From positions 44,366,001 to 44,430,000 of the forward strand of contig NC_090986.1 of assembly GCF_041146395.1 (NCBI RefSeq): a stretch of 64,000 nucleotides of DNA. The letters run 5' to 3'. Made by a program: the position numbers and the translations under genes. Shown piece after piece: positions 23,467 through 34,477 of the stretch. The stretch's first letter is position 1. Each line of letters starts with the position of its first letter. This DNA is from Eulemur rufifrons (Eukaryota > Chordata > Mammalia > Primates > Lemuridae). The notes under the pieces were generated by a model, which had not been told where the DNA came from, made no database searches, and was given only the letters and a program-made list of their open reading frames with translations.

Positions 23467-23473
23467 AACTCAC
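22991..23473 (-). pseudogene. L1 ORF2 C-terminal remnant
   Basis: An open frame of ~160 codons, of which the final ~155 match the C-terminal, Cys/Trp-rich end of L1 ORF2p (HCWWNC then LVQPLW). No initiation context; the start lies at the 5' truncation. Retained openness reflects moderate age rather than selection. Confidence 0.9.
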
Positions 23474-23734
23474 TTTTGAAAGAGGAATCTGGGAATATAG
23501 AGCTGACTACTTATAACAGTTGCTTAAGTGCAGACAAAAAATAGTTATGCAGTTAGACTCATGATCAAAGTTCTTAAGGTGAAAATGTGCATGTTCTCCT
23601 AAGTAACAAAATACTTGGAACCTCTGGTGCATGTTGCAAAGTAAATTAGTAACATGAACTTTATAATTCTAGTCCCCACTAAATGCAGTTAGAAATTGAG
23701 GTTCATCAATGTCAGTAATAGTTACTCATTATAT

Positions 23735-23893
23735 GACTATCTATATCTATATCTATATAAGGTATAACCATATACATTACAAATGTGTTTGTATATATAT
23801 GTGGTTATGTATATATATTTATGTACATATTTCTCTCTATATATATCTATAAATCTACATATGTGTGTGTGCGTGTGTGTGTGTGTGTGTGTA
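23735..23893. repeat. (TATATC)/(TA)-rich tract ending in (GT)n
   Basis: ATCTATATCTATATCTATAT units grade through TATATATGT-type sequence into a GT tract at 23862-23893. The paired open frames on both strands (Tyr/Ile and Cys/Val repeats) are translations of this tract. Confidence 0.85.
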
Positions 23894-24069
23894 CACATTA
23901 AATCCTCACTTGACATTGTTGATAGGTTCTTGGAAACTGTGACTTTAAGTAAAATGATGTATAATGAAACCAATTTTTTTCTCATCAGTGTTATAACAAA
24001 ACAACATTGAGGGAAACAACATTATTCAAAGACCTAATCTATGTCATATACACATATATAGAGAGAGAC

Positions 24070-24240
24070 GGGGAGAGAGAGAATTTTCTATTGCTGATAA
24101 CAAACTATACTAAACTTCAGTGGCATAAAACAACACCCATTTTATTGTGCACGTGATTTTGTGAGTCAGGAATTAGAGCAGGCACTACAGGAATGACCTA
24201 TTCCTACTCTTTCATGACTGAGTCCTCAGATGGGGAGGAA
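24070..24240. mobile_element. Ancient interspersed repeat, left half
   Basis: TTCTATTGCTGATAACAAAC, TTCAGTGGCATAAAACAACA and TTTGTGAGTCAGGAATTAGA are characteristic of a common ancient mammalian repeat (probably LTR- or DNA-transposon-derived; family not fixed). It appears to continue at 24790 after a ~540 bp insertion. Confidence 0.5.
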
Positions 24241-24242
24241 CA

Positions 24243-24785
24243 AACGGCTGAATTGCTTGTGTCAAAGAAAAATTACATTACACAGAGTTAAACAGCCAAA
24301 AAAGACTTTATTCAAGATTATTGCAATAGGAAAAAGCAATTGAACTCAATTCCATGAGAACAAAATGGTGGGAGAGTTTTTACATGCTGGGATGAGCTAG
24401 TAGAAACGTATTGGAGGACCGTAGAGTGGAGACTGGGCTGTCTGATCAGGGCACCTTTGTTCACTAAGTTAGGCTCCTGCACTCTGCCGGAATGTAGAGG
24501 AAGGGGTAGCATTATCTTTCTTGATGTTTACATTTTAAAAGAAAGGCTCCTAGGTCCTTAAGAAAGGCATTCTTGGGTTATAAAACTGGCTAGAGGCTGG
24601 GAGATTTACATTTCAAAGGGGCAAAGAGTCTACATTTGCAAGTTTCTAAAGTGCTCTAAGAAAATGGGAGTCAGGGGTTTTATAGTCAGGAAGAAACCTC
24701 TTAAAAGTTTAGTCAAACTGAGGGAAACCTTAAGGGTATCTTGGTCTGTGGTCATGGTTCAACTCAACCATATGTCTAGTGCTTT
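24243..24785 (-). mobile_element. Probable solo ERV LTR, antisense
   Basis: On the minus strand this segment has a polyadenylation signal AATAAA (24307-24312 as TTTATT) followed by a T-rich stretch and an end near ACACAAGCA. A TATA-like GTAAAAAC lies about 65 nt upstream of the signal (near 24375-24383). Together these suggest U3-R-U5. It interrupts an older repeat that resumes near 24790. No gag, pol or env sequence adjoins. I cannot name the family, and no clear 4-6 bp target duplication is visible, so the ends are approximate. Confidence 0.55.
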
Positions 24786-24789
24786 TCTT

Positions 24790-25085
24790 GGTTCTTCTCC
24801 ACATTATGTCTGCTGGCCTTGAATATCCAAGATGCCTACTTCACTCATGTGTCTGCTTCCTGGTCTCTGGTGTCTGGTAGTGGAGATGTTTGAGTCCTTC
24901 TCTTTCCTCACAGCTTTTCCCTGTGGTGGCTTCAGCTTCCTTATAACATGGTGGTCTGAGGATGTTAATATTTCTTACATGGCACGTAGCCTCCCCCAGA
25001 GCAAGCCATCCAAGAAGCATGAGCAAAAATTGCAAGAGTTAATATGACCTAGCATTTGAAGTCCCTGAATGTCACTTCCACCACA
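24790..25085. mobile_element. Ancient interspersed repeat, right half
   Basis: CTTCACTCATGTGTCTGCTT, TCCTTATAACATGGTGGTCT, TGACCTAGCATTTGAAGTCC and GTCACTTCCACCACATTTTA continue the repeat begun at 24070 in the expected order. The short frames on both strands are not protein-like. Confidence 0.5.
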
Positions 25086-25115
25086 TTTTACTGGTCAAGT
25101 CACTAAATGCCTTGG

Positions 25116-25545
25116 TCAGTGTACTGTCACTATAAAGGCATATGTGAGACTGGGTAATTTGTAAGGAAAGAGGTTTATCTGGCTCATGTTTCTGCAGGCT
25201 GTACAGGAAGTGAAAAGCATGGCACTAGCATCTGCTCCTGGTGAGGGCTTCAGGCTATTTCCACTCCTGGCAGAAAGCAAAGGGGGGCTGGCTGTGCACA
25301 GTTCACATGGTGAGATCACAAGGAAGCAAGAGAGGGAGTGGGGAGGTGCCAGGCTCTTCTTAACAACCAGCTCTCATGGGAACTAATAAAGGAGAACTGA
25401 CTCACTACCAAGATCATGGCCCCAAGACTTTCATGAGTTATCTGCCCCTACGACCCAAACACCTCCCATTAGGCTCCATCTTCAACATTGGGGATCAAAT
25501 TTTAACATGAGACTTTAGGGGACAAACGTCCAAAATGTTAGAGTA
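25116..25545 (-). mobile_element. MaLR LTR (MST/MLT1-type), antisense
   Basis: AGACTGGGTAATTTGTAAGG, AAAGAGGTTTATCTGGCTCA, TTCTGCAGGCTGTACAGGAA, AACAACCAGCTCTCATGGGA, CACCTCCCATTAGGCTCCAT and AACATTGGGGATCAAATTTT are landmarks of MST/THE-related MaLR LTRs in reverse. Near full length. Confidence 0.9.
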
Positions 25546-25967
25546 AGCAAGTTAGTTAGATGTCAGTGGGAGAAGGGGAGACAAGTGAGCCGAGTGCATA
25601 AGAAAGATAAAGGGACTTTTTGCAGAACTCTCTTGATGCACCTGTTCAATACAGAGACCCAAGAACTCAAGGTGACCTCAAGAGAATTAACATGTTATTA
25701 GTATTGTGGTTCCCATCCCCTGCAGTGGGGAATGAATGCCATGAGAGTTCTGAGCAAGACCATAAAAGGAGAAAATCTCCCCTGCCTGTCAGTAAGGCGG
25801 AGGCAAGCACTCCATTGCACAATTCAAATAATGTGGACTTTCCTCTCTAGGCAGAAATTATAGAAGCGCAGAGACAAAGAGCACAGGCCAGAGTCCATGC
25901 AGACAAAGGCCGGCTCTCACACTGTAGATTTTCCCTTCCTTTCAGCTTGCAATAAAATCCTTTTTCT

Positions 25968-26033
25968 CGAACTCCTGACCTCAAGCCACCCAGGGAGCTA
26001 GGATTACAGACATGAGCCACTCTACCAGGCCTA
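25968..26033 (-). mobile_element. Short Alu fragment, antisense
   Basis: CTCGAACTCCTGACCTCAAG at the left and GGATTACAGACATGAGCCAC at the right correspond to the first ~65 bp of Alu in reverse, with an internal deletion between them. No T-rich start is present. Confidence 0.8.
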
Positions 26034-26394
26034 ACATCCTTTTTCTACCTTTGCTTTGTTGCCTGCTATCATTCTTTGTGGCGGGTAGACAAGAACTGAG
26101 GGATTTGGGGCATAACTGATAATACAAACTATAGAAATAAATTAGTCTAGATGTAAGAGGAGTATTATACTCCACCTCTCAATGGCAGGAATGGCAAAGA
26201 ATCCATGGCCATGTTTAATCTACCACCACTATGTACATGAAGCAACACAGCTATACTCAAATAGTTGGTTTTATGTTGCATGTTATCTAAGTACAGAACC
26301 TGAGCATTCTGTACAAGTATAGAATCAGGTAAAAAGCATACTTAAAGATGAAATACACTTCAGAGGTGACAAATGCAGCAAATGTTGAATGGGG

Positions 26395-26475
26395 AATTCA
26401 TTGACCTGGATTCTAGTTGGGGTTTGTTACAATTAGCTGTCTGACCTTAGGTAAATCAGTTAATCTTGAAGTCTC
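26395..26475 (+). mobile_element. MIR fragment
   Basis: GACCTGGATTCTAGTTGGGG and GCTGTCTGACCTTAGGTAAA followed by TCAGTTAATC match the MIR 5' half in sense orientation. Confidence 0.75.
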
Positions 26476-28291
26476 CTTCCTAGTCCAAAATTCAGTTACT
26501 CCAATTACCAGGATTGCCTTGATTTGTATTATTAAGCATGCACTGAGAACACATAAAAGGCCCATAACCATCCTCATTAATTCACCATTAAACCTTTGAT
26601 CATAGTAATGTAAATACTTTGAGACCCTAGGAAGAAAAACAACATATCAAGGATGGATGTGGCCATTGGAAATAGTAATAGAAAATACATTTCTTCTTAA
26701 TGAATCTGTTCTAGATTTGTTTCCTCTGTACGCTCCTGCTCTTCTGTACGTTGGGGAGGTTTCTGTTTGGTTTTGACTTTATCAGACTCCCAGGTAGAGC
26801 ATTCTCACCTTTGCAGAAGTAGGAGTCATCTCATTGATTGTCTTGAGTAAAAGGAAATGGCTCATGCATCTTTTCTACATTATAACAAATGTCCTTTTGC
26901 ATTATAATTGAATGGTGATTGTTGTGTTCAATCAATGGGAAAGGTTAAAGGAGCTCCTCTGCCAGCATTTTTAATGGAGAAGTCGATTAAGATTCAGTTT
27001 AATCATTCTGGCTGCCTCAGAATTAAAGCAACAAAGACCATCAATGGCACTATAATTACTAGTCTTTCTGTAAGTTTACACTGCTATTTATGCAGCTATA
27101 AATTTTATTATAATGCACAATGCATCTAGGTTAACTTGCTTTATTTGCAATGTAAAATATTTGCTTTAATTGTATGAAGAAAAGAAATTGCTTTGATAAA
27201 GTATATATGATTCAGTCCAATAATTTTTTTTAAAGTCTGAGAGTCTAAGTGAATCAGTAGGATACTCTGTGTTAAATAGTTTAAAGTCATGGCCTTAACC
27301 TTGGGACACTTGAGACATATTTCAGTTTATTGAACATGGAGACTAACATCTCTCCCAGGTGACTGTAAAGGGTCAAATGTATTATTCTAATCCCTGTTCC
27401 AAACAGAGAAAAGGTCATTATACAGTACCTACTGCATGTTGTAAAGAATGAAAAATTCACACTGGGGGCGTGGGTGCAAATCTATTTTAGACTTGGCCTT
27501 TAAAATGTTTTTTAAATTGAATGATTAAGTGGTGATGAACCAGAAAAAATACCTTGAAATTGATCCCATTTATTAATTAGTTTGCACATGTAAAGGTCTT
27601 TCTATAAATAGTCAGAAGACTAGAGAAAATTGTTCTTCTTGAATGGAGGAATGACTTTCAAATTAACCTTTTTTTCGCTATAGAAATAATGCTTATAAAT
27701 GCACTTATTACCATCCAATACTTTGCTTCATTCAATACACATACAGAGTCCTGTGAGGGAGTTTGTGCCTTAAAAGTTTATACTTGGTCCACTTTCACAA
27801 GCCAACTGTAGGGAACAACTCTAGAGACAGCAATTAATTGAAGAAACATATAGAATTTGTAGAATTGTCTTGAAAATACCAGCTTTGCTGTGATCTTTGT
27901 AGAGGTCTTTTGAGAAGCAATGCTTTAGTGAATTTGAGATATCAGGAATTCAATTAACGAGCCTGAAGAGCAAACAGAAGAGGAAATTTGTGAGGTGAGA
28001 CGGAGCCTTGTTTATGATTTAATTTATATTGGAGTGACGAACCTATTGATAGAAAAAGCACAAAAAGGAAAATAAGCTGCTATCATTTGCTAAGAAAAAA
28101 AAAATTCAACCATTTCCAGTTACTCAGATCTTCTAGAACTTTCTTCTAGAAGAAAGGGGGAAAAAATAAAAGTTTTAGTGCTGGAAGAGGACTCTCATTC
28201 TCAACACCTTCATTTTATAGTTCAAAAAGCTGAAAGCCTCTGAAATGAACCCATTTTCTCACTGTCACAAATACAACTATTAGGTGGATAG
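26476..28291. other. Unique sequence with possible conserved noncoding block
   Basis: No recognised repeats over ~1.8 kb. The part at 26880-27230 has an even, non-repetitive texture rich in TAAT and AATTA homeodomain-type cores and CAAAG/CAATG SOX-type cores. This is compatible with a conserved noncoding element, but conservation cannot be seen from one sequence. The 73-codon open frame at 26908-27129 has no recognisable protein features. Confidence 0.35.
28130..28156. promoter_or_regulatory. Heat-shock-element-like motif with 18-bp palindrome
   Basis: CTTCTAGAACTTTCT (28130-28144) contains three contiguous alternating pentamers TTC/GAA/TTC, the canonical HSF1 binding pattern. It overlaps the perfect palindrome CTTTCTTCTAGAAGAAAG (28139-28156), which supplies another TTC/GAA pair. 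No promoter is recognised next to it, so function is unknown. Confidence 0.35.
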
Positions 28292-28707
28292 TGAGGGATC
28301 CCAGGTCTCCTAGGGATGAAAGTGGGTGTCATTGTGATTCACCCCCCACCAATGGGCTCTCAGAGAGGCTCATGGGAGATCCACACGTGTAGTAAGACTC
28401 AGGTTATATAACTCCCAACTGCCCATCAAAGGGGTTCCATGATGACATCTGAACCACGGGGAGGTCCCTATCTGGACACTATAAAACAAGACCCAGACCA
28501 TAACCAAGGCCTCTTTTGCTATGACAGTGGGTCTGTCATCTGTGGCGCATGTATCTTGCTCTGTAAACCTATATCTTGCTCTTGCTCTATCATCCTATCT
28601 TTCTCTTCTCAATAAACCTCGTTTCATGCTTGCCTTACTTTGGTGGGTCTGGAAATTCTTCAGTCAAAAGTGTACCAAGAACCAACATTTCAGACTGCTA
28701 CCCAACA
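28292..28707 (+). mobile_element. Gammaretrovirus-like solo LTR (probable)
   Basis: Begins near TGAGGGATCCCAGG. It has a TATA box TATAAAA (28480-28486), a polyadenylation signal AATAAA (28611-28616) 125 nt further on, and a U5-like end with GGTGGGTCTGGAAATTCTTC, TGTACCAAGAACCAACATTT and CTGCTACCCAACA. Spacing fits U3-R-U5 of a class I ERV LTR. No adjoining viral coding sequence. The open frames here are chance frames. Confidence 0.6.
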
Positions 28708-28959
28708 CAACCAGTGGAGATGTAGATCTGGAACCCATGTTTCTGTTATTCAAGCTCCTCTGTATTGTCGCAGTAGTTGGGACAACTACATTCTAGAGTC
28801 TATGTTTGACTTCCATATGCGCCATATTCTAAACTTACATGTATTTTGCCTTGAGATATATTACAATCATCAGTTCTTTTACAGGACAAATAACTTCTGC
28901 CTTTAATTTCTTTACAGAAAACCAATTGAAGGGAACTAACACTGTTTGTGGACTTGATA

Positions 28960-29155
28960 TGTGCTTATGAGTGTATGAGGTATTTTATATACATTGGAAC
29001 TTTTAATCTTCTTAGTAGCTTTATCCAGTAGATATGATTGACTTAGATTTAATACAAAAACAGGCTCAGAGGGGTAAATAACTTGCCCAAGTTCATAAAT
29101 TCTACAGTTGCAAGGCCAGGGTTTTTCTGACTTAAAACCCATGCTGTTTCCACGA
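28960..29155 (-). mobile_element. MIR fragment, antisense
   Basis: ACATTGGAACTTTTAATCTT, CAGGCTCAGAGGGGTAAATA, ACTTGCCCAAGTTCATAAAT and GGCCAGGGTTTTTCTGACTT follow reverse-complement MIR. The long minus-strand open frame overlapping it (28936-29505) has no protein family resemblance. Confidence 0.75.
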
Positions 29156-30489
29156 CAACATGGTGCGTCCTTGGTAACAGTGCTTGCAACATCTTCAGGT
29201 TTAGACAATAAAGTATTCATACTACACCTTTGATTGTCAGAGAAATCCATATCAATTGATTTTTTTAAAAAATTATGCAGGCATTTTATAAGCTGTTTTC
29301 CTCTCATTTCTGAATATACAATACATTTCAATTTCACTAATAAAGTGCTGTATTTTTTTCTGTTGAAATAATGAAAATTAGATTTCATTGTAACGTGTAC
29401 TGGGAAATATAGATAATTAGAGTCAGGGAAAAGCTCTTGTAATAACAAATTCTTTGGTGATATATATAAACATTTTTCTATTACATATAAATACTTTAAT
29501 TCCAATAACTAAATGATATTATAAATGACCAAAATTTCTACTAAAATGCTCTAGGAATTGTACATGATATATTGTAAATAATCTTCACCATCTAATAGAT
29601 TTGTTTAACTTTGTTAAGAAATGAGTCTATAAATGCAATACTCCTAAAAGACAAAAGCAGAAAAATAAAAATATTTGGCTCACAGAAAAACAAAAACAGT
29701 GTATCATTAAGCCCATATTAAATTCCCATTCTATACAAAACTCAAAATTTGTGTTTTAAATTTGTGAAATAGACATATTACTTGGTTAGAAGTCAATACA
29801 TTTACTCGTAGCTAAATAAAATGTAAGCTATTTAATAGTGACAATTTGATAGACTCTCTCAATTAGGACATTCTAGTGTATAAGTATAGAATTAAGACTA
29901 ATAAAAACAAAAAAGTATCCCTTCTTATGCGTTATATTTTATGAAGGCATATTTACTATATATATATGAGGGGTATAGAATTTCAATAAGGATAAATTTC
30001 CTATTGTCACTTATTGATCAATTGGCACTTGTATTGTTCTATATCCAACAGTACAGGACCATCATGAAACACCTTCAGTCCCAACATGGGTCTTCAGCAC
30101 ATGTCATAAAAATATAGCAAACATAATAGTCATATTGCCCTTTGGTCCCATGTACCATTTATAGCATGTTAGATGCTGTAACAAACCCCACTGAAGTAGT
30201 TTAACACAATAATTATCTATTTCTTGCTCATATGAGTATCATTCCATAACAACACTCCAAGATATGTGGTGACATCAGCCTGACCCAGAGCACCTCAGGG
30301 CCAACTCAGGGCATTTGTTTATTGGAAATGATCCAGATCAGCTGCTATTTGAAGCAACAAAATGTGGATGGTATGAATATTGTCTACAATTATTTAGTAT
30401 ATTAACAAGGACATTTACAAAATATCAGGTATTTACTGAACTTTGTCTGCCATATTAAGATGTTGGATTTTTCCTATAGGAAAAAGAAA
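29156..30489. other. AT-rich sequence, mostly nothing recognised
   Basis: AT-rich, with a decayed repeat-like patch at 30170-30330 (GCTGTAACAAACCCCACTG). A short TATATATA run lies near 29958. Confidence 0.4.
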
Positions 30490-30780
30490 AGTATTCAGTT
30501 TTAGGAAGTGACAAACCTGATCTGTATTTAAAAAGATAACTTTGGTGGCATTATAAAGATTAACTTATTTAAAGGAGTTACCCAAGTCAGAGAGACAACT
30601 TTTGAAGTTATTGTTAAAGCAAGGTGAGAACTAGAAAGCAATAGCATTGGAAAAGAGGACGATATTGGTAAGGGTGCATTTAGAACTGAAAGAAGGTGCA
30701 CAGCCAGATAACAGGAGCTAGGAAGAGGTATGTGACTTTAAGGGATATAACTGAAACAAATATGTGGATTGGGCTATCAC
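30490..30780 (-). mobile_element. L2-like fragment, antisense (weak)
   Basis: Purine-rich text with the cadence of antisense L2 (TTAGGAAGTGACAAACCTGA, then TAAAAAGATAACTTTGGTGG), in the expected order. Decayed. Confidence 0.4.
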
Positions 30781-31849
30781 TGCAATGAATACTGAAGGCA
30801 TACTATATTACCTTTCCCTTTATTCCTAATAGTATTTGAACATATTAGCTGTATTAAAACAAATTCTCCATTTTCATAAAATGCCAAAGATACCCATCAT
30901 CTTTTGCCACTTATGGTAGCCAAGTTGATAAGAAATAGCTATCTGGTAAAACTTATCCTTTTAGGTTTATCCAATAGACTGTTATGCTTTCGACCTTTAA
31001 CGTCAAACTCAATCTACCAGACTCTAATTAATAACAGCCATGCTGAAGTGTTGAGGGTGATATGCACTGATGTCTGCCAAATATTTGAAATGGACCAAAA
31101 ACAAAGTGGACTGACAGATAAATAAGTGGTAAAGTAAACATGGCAAAATGTTAAAAGAAGTATAGAATTTAGGAGATAGGTATATGCGTGTTTACTGTAT
31201 AATTCTTTCAACTTTGATTTTTAAAATATCCATATTTTATTGGGATAAAAACATCACTCTACCAGGCTTTTGTGTGCCTAGCTCTGTTTCTAACTTCACT
31301 ACTTTCTGAAATTGATATACTTTCCCCCAAACACAAGGGTGGGCATACTAACTTAGCTAAATCAATCATGATACCCCATCAATGTGGCCAGAGTTATTGA
31401 TCTTGTAGTATTCACATGCTCCACCACAAGCTAATTGGAGTACTTCTGAAGCATATTTCTTCTGGAGATAGTAAGGGAAAGTCTGTTCCACCAGAAAGAG
31501 GGTTCAAGGTTGTGAACTTTAAAGTAGGAAATCCCCAGTGTTCATGGAGAAGCCTGAGAGGGTAAATCCAGCATCTAGAAAGGCAAACCCAGCACAAGTC
31601 AACTAAGTCTCCTTATGGGCTGAGACATTGTGTCTCCTAAGATATCATGGCCCCTGATCAGGTTTCTGAATTCATTAATGCTACCCTGATACCCCCAGCC
31701 CTTTCTTGGATCCTGTGAGCAGGACCAGAGTACTTCTAATGAATCCTTCCTTTTGAAATGTTACTTTGCCTAATCCAGTTCAAGTAGCATTTCTGTGTCT
31801 TGGGACAAAAAGAATATTTGGCTAGCACAAGAACTAATGTATATGCTGT
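30781..31849. other. Unique-looking noncoding sequence
   Basis: No recognised repeat, RNA gene or coding signal. Confidence 0.4.
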
Positions 31850-32412
31850 GGTACGAAGAACTCCAAGATGATCCCAATGGGCCACGCCCTTGTGTGATCC
31901 ACTCCTCTTGAATCATACAAGGATCTGTAACTTGCCTCTAGCCAATTGAATGTGCCAAAGGTGTTGGAAGAGTCACCCCTTTGATTATCTCACACAATAG
32001 AGGACTCTGTCTTACCAGACTGAACAGAGAGATTCTCCTGCTGGCCTTGAAGAAGTAAGCTGCTGTGATGTGAGAGGACCTGTGAAAAGGCCACTGGCAA
32101 GGAACTGTGATTGGCTGCTGGTGGCTGAATGGGTCCCACCGACACTCATCAAGAAATAGGGACTTCAGTCTTACAATGCAAGGCAATGAATCTGCCAACA
32201 ATGAAGTGAGCTTGCAAGGGGACCCTGAACTCCAGAAAGGAAGGCAGCCTGGCTGACACTTTGACTGCAAAGACCCTGAGCAGAAGTTCTGTGCATCTGT
32301 GACTGCACTTCTGATATAAAGGAACTGTAATGTAAAAAAAAAAAAAAAAAGTATGCTGTTGTGAGCTGCTAAATTTGTGGTAATTTTTTATCTATCAACA
32401 GAAAACCAAAAC
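31850..32412 (+). mobile_element. MaLR LTR (old MLT1-type)
   Basis: GCAAGGAACTGTGATTGGCT, AATAGGGACTTCAGTCTTAC, ATCTGCCAACAATGAAGTGA, GACACTTTGACTGCAAAGAC, AAGTTCTGTGCATCTGTGAC and GAGCTGCTAAATTTGTGGTA follow older MLT1 subfamily LTRs in sense order. An A17 run (32334-32350) lies where the LTR's A-rich polyadenylation region is expected. Near full length. Confidence 0.8.
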
Positions 32413-32640
32413 AGATTTTGAACACATACCACATGCCAGATGGGAACTATGTTATTAGTTTTAGTCCATTATCTCCTAGAACCTTTATAACAATTTTGTG
32501 TCTTAGGTCCTATAATTACAGCCATTTAATAGGTGATAAACCTGATACAACAGAGGTTTTAAGAGGTTTAGTTATAATATCAACACAGGTATATGGGGTA
32601 AAGCCTTGACTCAAACTCTAAATAGACTGGCCCTGAAGCC
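32413..32640 (-). mobile_element. MIR fragment, antisense
   Basis: CATACCACATGCCAGATGGG, CCATTATCTCCTAGAACCTT, AATAGGTGATAAACCTGATA and AAGCCTTGACTCAAACTC resemble MIR in reverse order. Decayed. Confidence 0.6.
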
Positions 32641-32659
32641 TAGGGCCACTCCAGCTCAT

Positions 32660-32910
32660 AGCATCTTCCCCAAACCCTTTCCTAATTAATGCACCAACAT
32701 CATATTGTGTCATACAGGCCAGGATTATTGCAAAAGTCTACTAATTGCTTTTTCATCACACCTTTCACTGTCCTTTCTTTCCCCAAATCTTTCACCAAAT
32801 CAGGTCACCACATCGTCTCAAAATTCTTTGATGGCTCCAAACTGCCTGTGGAAGAAAGGCCAGACTAGTTTCCAGTGTGTTCAAGGCTTTCTGTAATTTG
32901 ACTCTGCAGG
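32660..32910 (+). mobile_element. L2-like fragment
   Basis: AGGCCAGGATTATTGCAAAA, ATCAGGTCACCACATCGTCT, TTCTTTGATGGCTCCAAACT and AAGGCTTTCTGTAATTTGAC follow the L2 ORF2 end in sense order. Confidence 0.65.
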
Positions 32911-34008
32911 TTCAGCCAAAGGAATTTAGGTATAAAACTGAACGTTTACTGTATTTTCCTGGCCTGGGTGGAAGGAAGAAAGGGAAAGTTGTCTCACAGC
33001 ATCACTTCTTCAGGTTTAGTGGAAGCAGCTAAGCTGCGGCTGTTCCATTCAATGTAAGAATAAAATTGAGTAATACATCTAAATGTTAACTGACTTGTAA
33101 GTACTAAGGAGATGAGTGTGCCAGAATGGAAATCATATGGGCCGGGAATTCCCCTTCTGTTGACCACAGAAGGTATAGGCATAATCTATCAAGAACAGAA
33201 TGCATGCCATACTTTGTTCATTAGCATTTAAAGAGGATGTTTGGCATCAGACAACAAATACAATACTTGCAAGATCTTGGCAGCAGAATATTTGTCAGTT
33301 AATGACAATCTACAGCTTTTAAGAAAAAGGCTAATGCTCAATGTTATGTAGAAATTGTTTCATTTTCACTAACTGAAATAAAATTCAATTAAGTTAAAAC
33401 CATTGCTTTTCCAGATACCACACTTCCACCATGGCAGTAAGAAGAAAATGAATATTATCTAAACAGCAGGGAGAAAATATGCTTCAGAAACTCTAAAGAG
33501 CCATCAAATCACAATAACTTAGCAAACCAAACCTGAAAAAACAAAATATCCAAAACGGGTAAATATGTAGTAGAAGTAGAATTCAAGGCAGTTGTATTGT
33601 GTGGTTGGCTGATATAGCCTAGGAAAGGAACACATATCATGTTAACTGGATTACAATATATAACTCAATTGTATTTTGGCCTTTATCTTGTTAGTTATTG
33701 ATATTTATACACATCAAGAACTCAACAATATGCTTTAGAGTATGATTTATACACAAACACACGTGATCATGCACATTTATATTTGATTCTGTTGGATGAT
33801 GCCACCTTCAAAGTTGATATGATTTCAAAGGAAACTTTTTTTTGTAAGATTTGGTGGCTTAAAAATGCAGTCAAATATGAAATTTTAAGTGATATGGTTT
33901 TTCTTAACATATATGTATATGTAATTAAAACATCATACATACATGTGTAATATATCAAATTAATATAGTAATCAAATTAACATGTATCCATATAAAGGAA
34001 AACATCTT
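32911..34008. other. AT-rich sequence, nothing recognised
   Basis: About 1.1 kb without a recognised repeat or gene. The short frames on both strands are not protein-like. Confidence 0.4.
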
Positions 34009-34019
34009 GCATATACATT

Positions 34020-34021
<2 letters not shown>

Positions 34022-34052
<31 letters not shown>

Positions 34053-34368
34053 TTGAGACAGAGTCTCACTTTGTTGCCCAGGCTAGAGTGAGTGCCGTGG
34101 CGTCAGCTTAGCTCACAGCAACCTCAGACTCCTCGGCTTAAGCGATCCTACTGCCTCAGCCTCCCGAGTAGCTGGGACTACAGGCATGCGCCACTATGCC
34201 CGGCTAATTTTTTCTATATAGATTTTTAGTTGTCCATATAATGTCTTTCTATTTTTAGTAGAGACGGGGTCTCGCTCAGGCTGGTCTCGAACTCCTGACC
34301 TTGAGCAATCCACCCGCCTCGGCCTCCCAGAGTGCTAGGATTACAGGCGTGAGCCACCGCGCCCGGCC
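34022..34368 (-). mobile_element. Lemur-specific full-length Alu, antisense
   Basis: A T30 tract, TTGAGACAGAGTCTCACTTT, the lemur-type CGTGGCGTCAGCTTAGCTCA, the extra segment (TATAGATTTTTAGTTGTCCA then TATAATGTCTTTC), and an intact end GTGAGCCACCGCGCCCGGCC. Exact 13-bp target-site duplication GCATATACATTTA at 34009-34021 and 34369-34381. Same subfamily as the copy at 14476. Young insertion. Confidence 0.97.
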
Positions 34369-34396
34369 GCATATACATTTAAATATATAAAATTCA

Positions 34397-34461
34397 GTGT
34401 TGGTAGGGATGAGGGAAATTGAAGCTTATACATTGCTAGGAATGGAAACTAATACAGATTT
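34397..34461 (+). mobile_element. Ancient L1 segment, left part (interrupted)
   Basis: GTGTTGGTAGGGATGAGGGA and CATTGCTAGGAATGGAAACT correspond to the L1 ORF2 'gtgttggcgaggatg...acactgctgg' region in sense orientation. It resumes at 36061 after the young L1 insertion. Confidence 0.8.
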
Positions 34462-34471
34462 TTTAGAAAAT

Positions 34472-34477
<6 letters not shown>
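34462..34477. repeat. Left target-site duplication of young L1
   Basis: TTTAGAAAATAATTTT, matching 15 of 16 bases of 36045-36060. Directly abuts the antisense poly(A) T tract. Confidence 0.85.

Noticed and set aside
23737..24010. Tyr/Ile-rich and Cys/Val-rich overlapping open frames on both strands
   Set aside because: Translations of a TATATC/GT simple repeat.
28936..29505. 189-codon minus-strand open frame, one of the longest in the window
   Set aside because: No protein-family resemblance, no splice or promoter context, and its low-coordinate part overlaps a MIR. A chance frame in AT-rich DNA.
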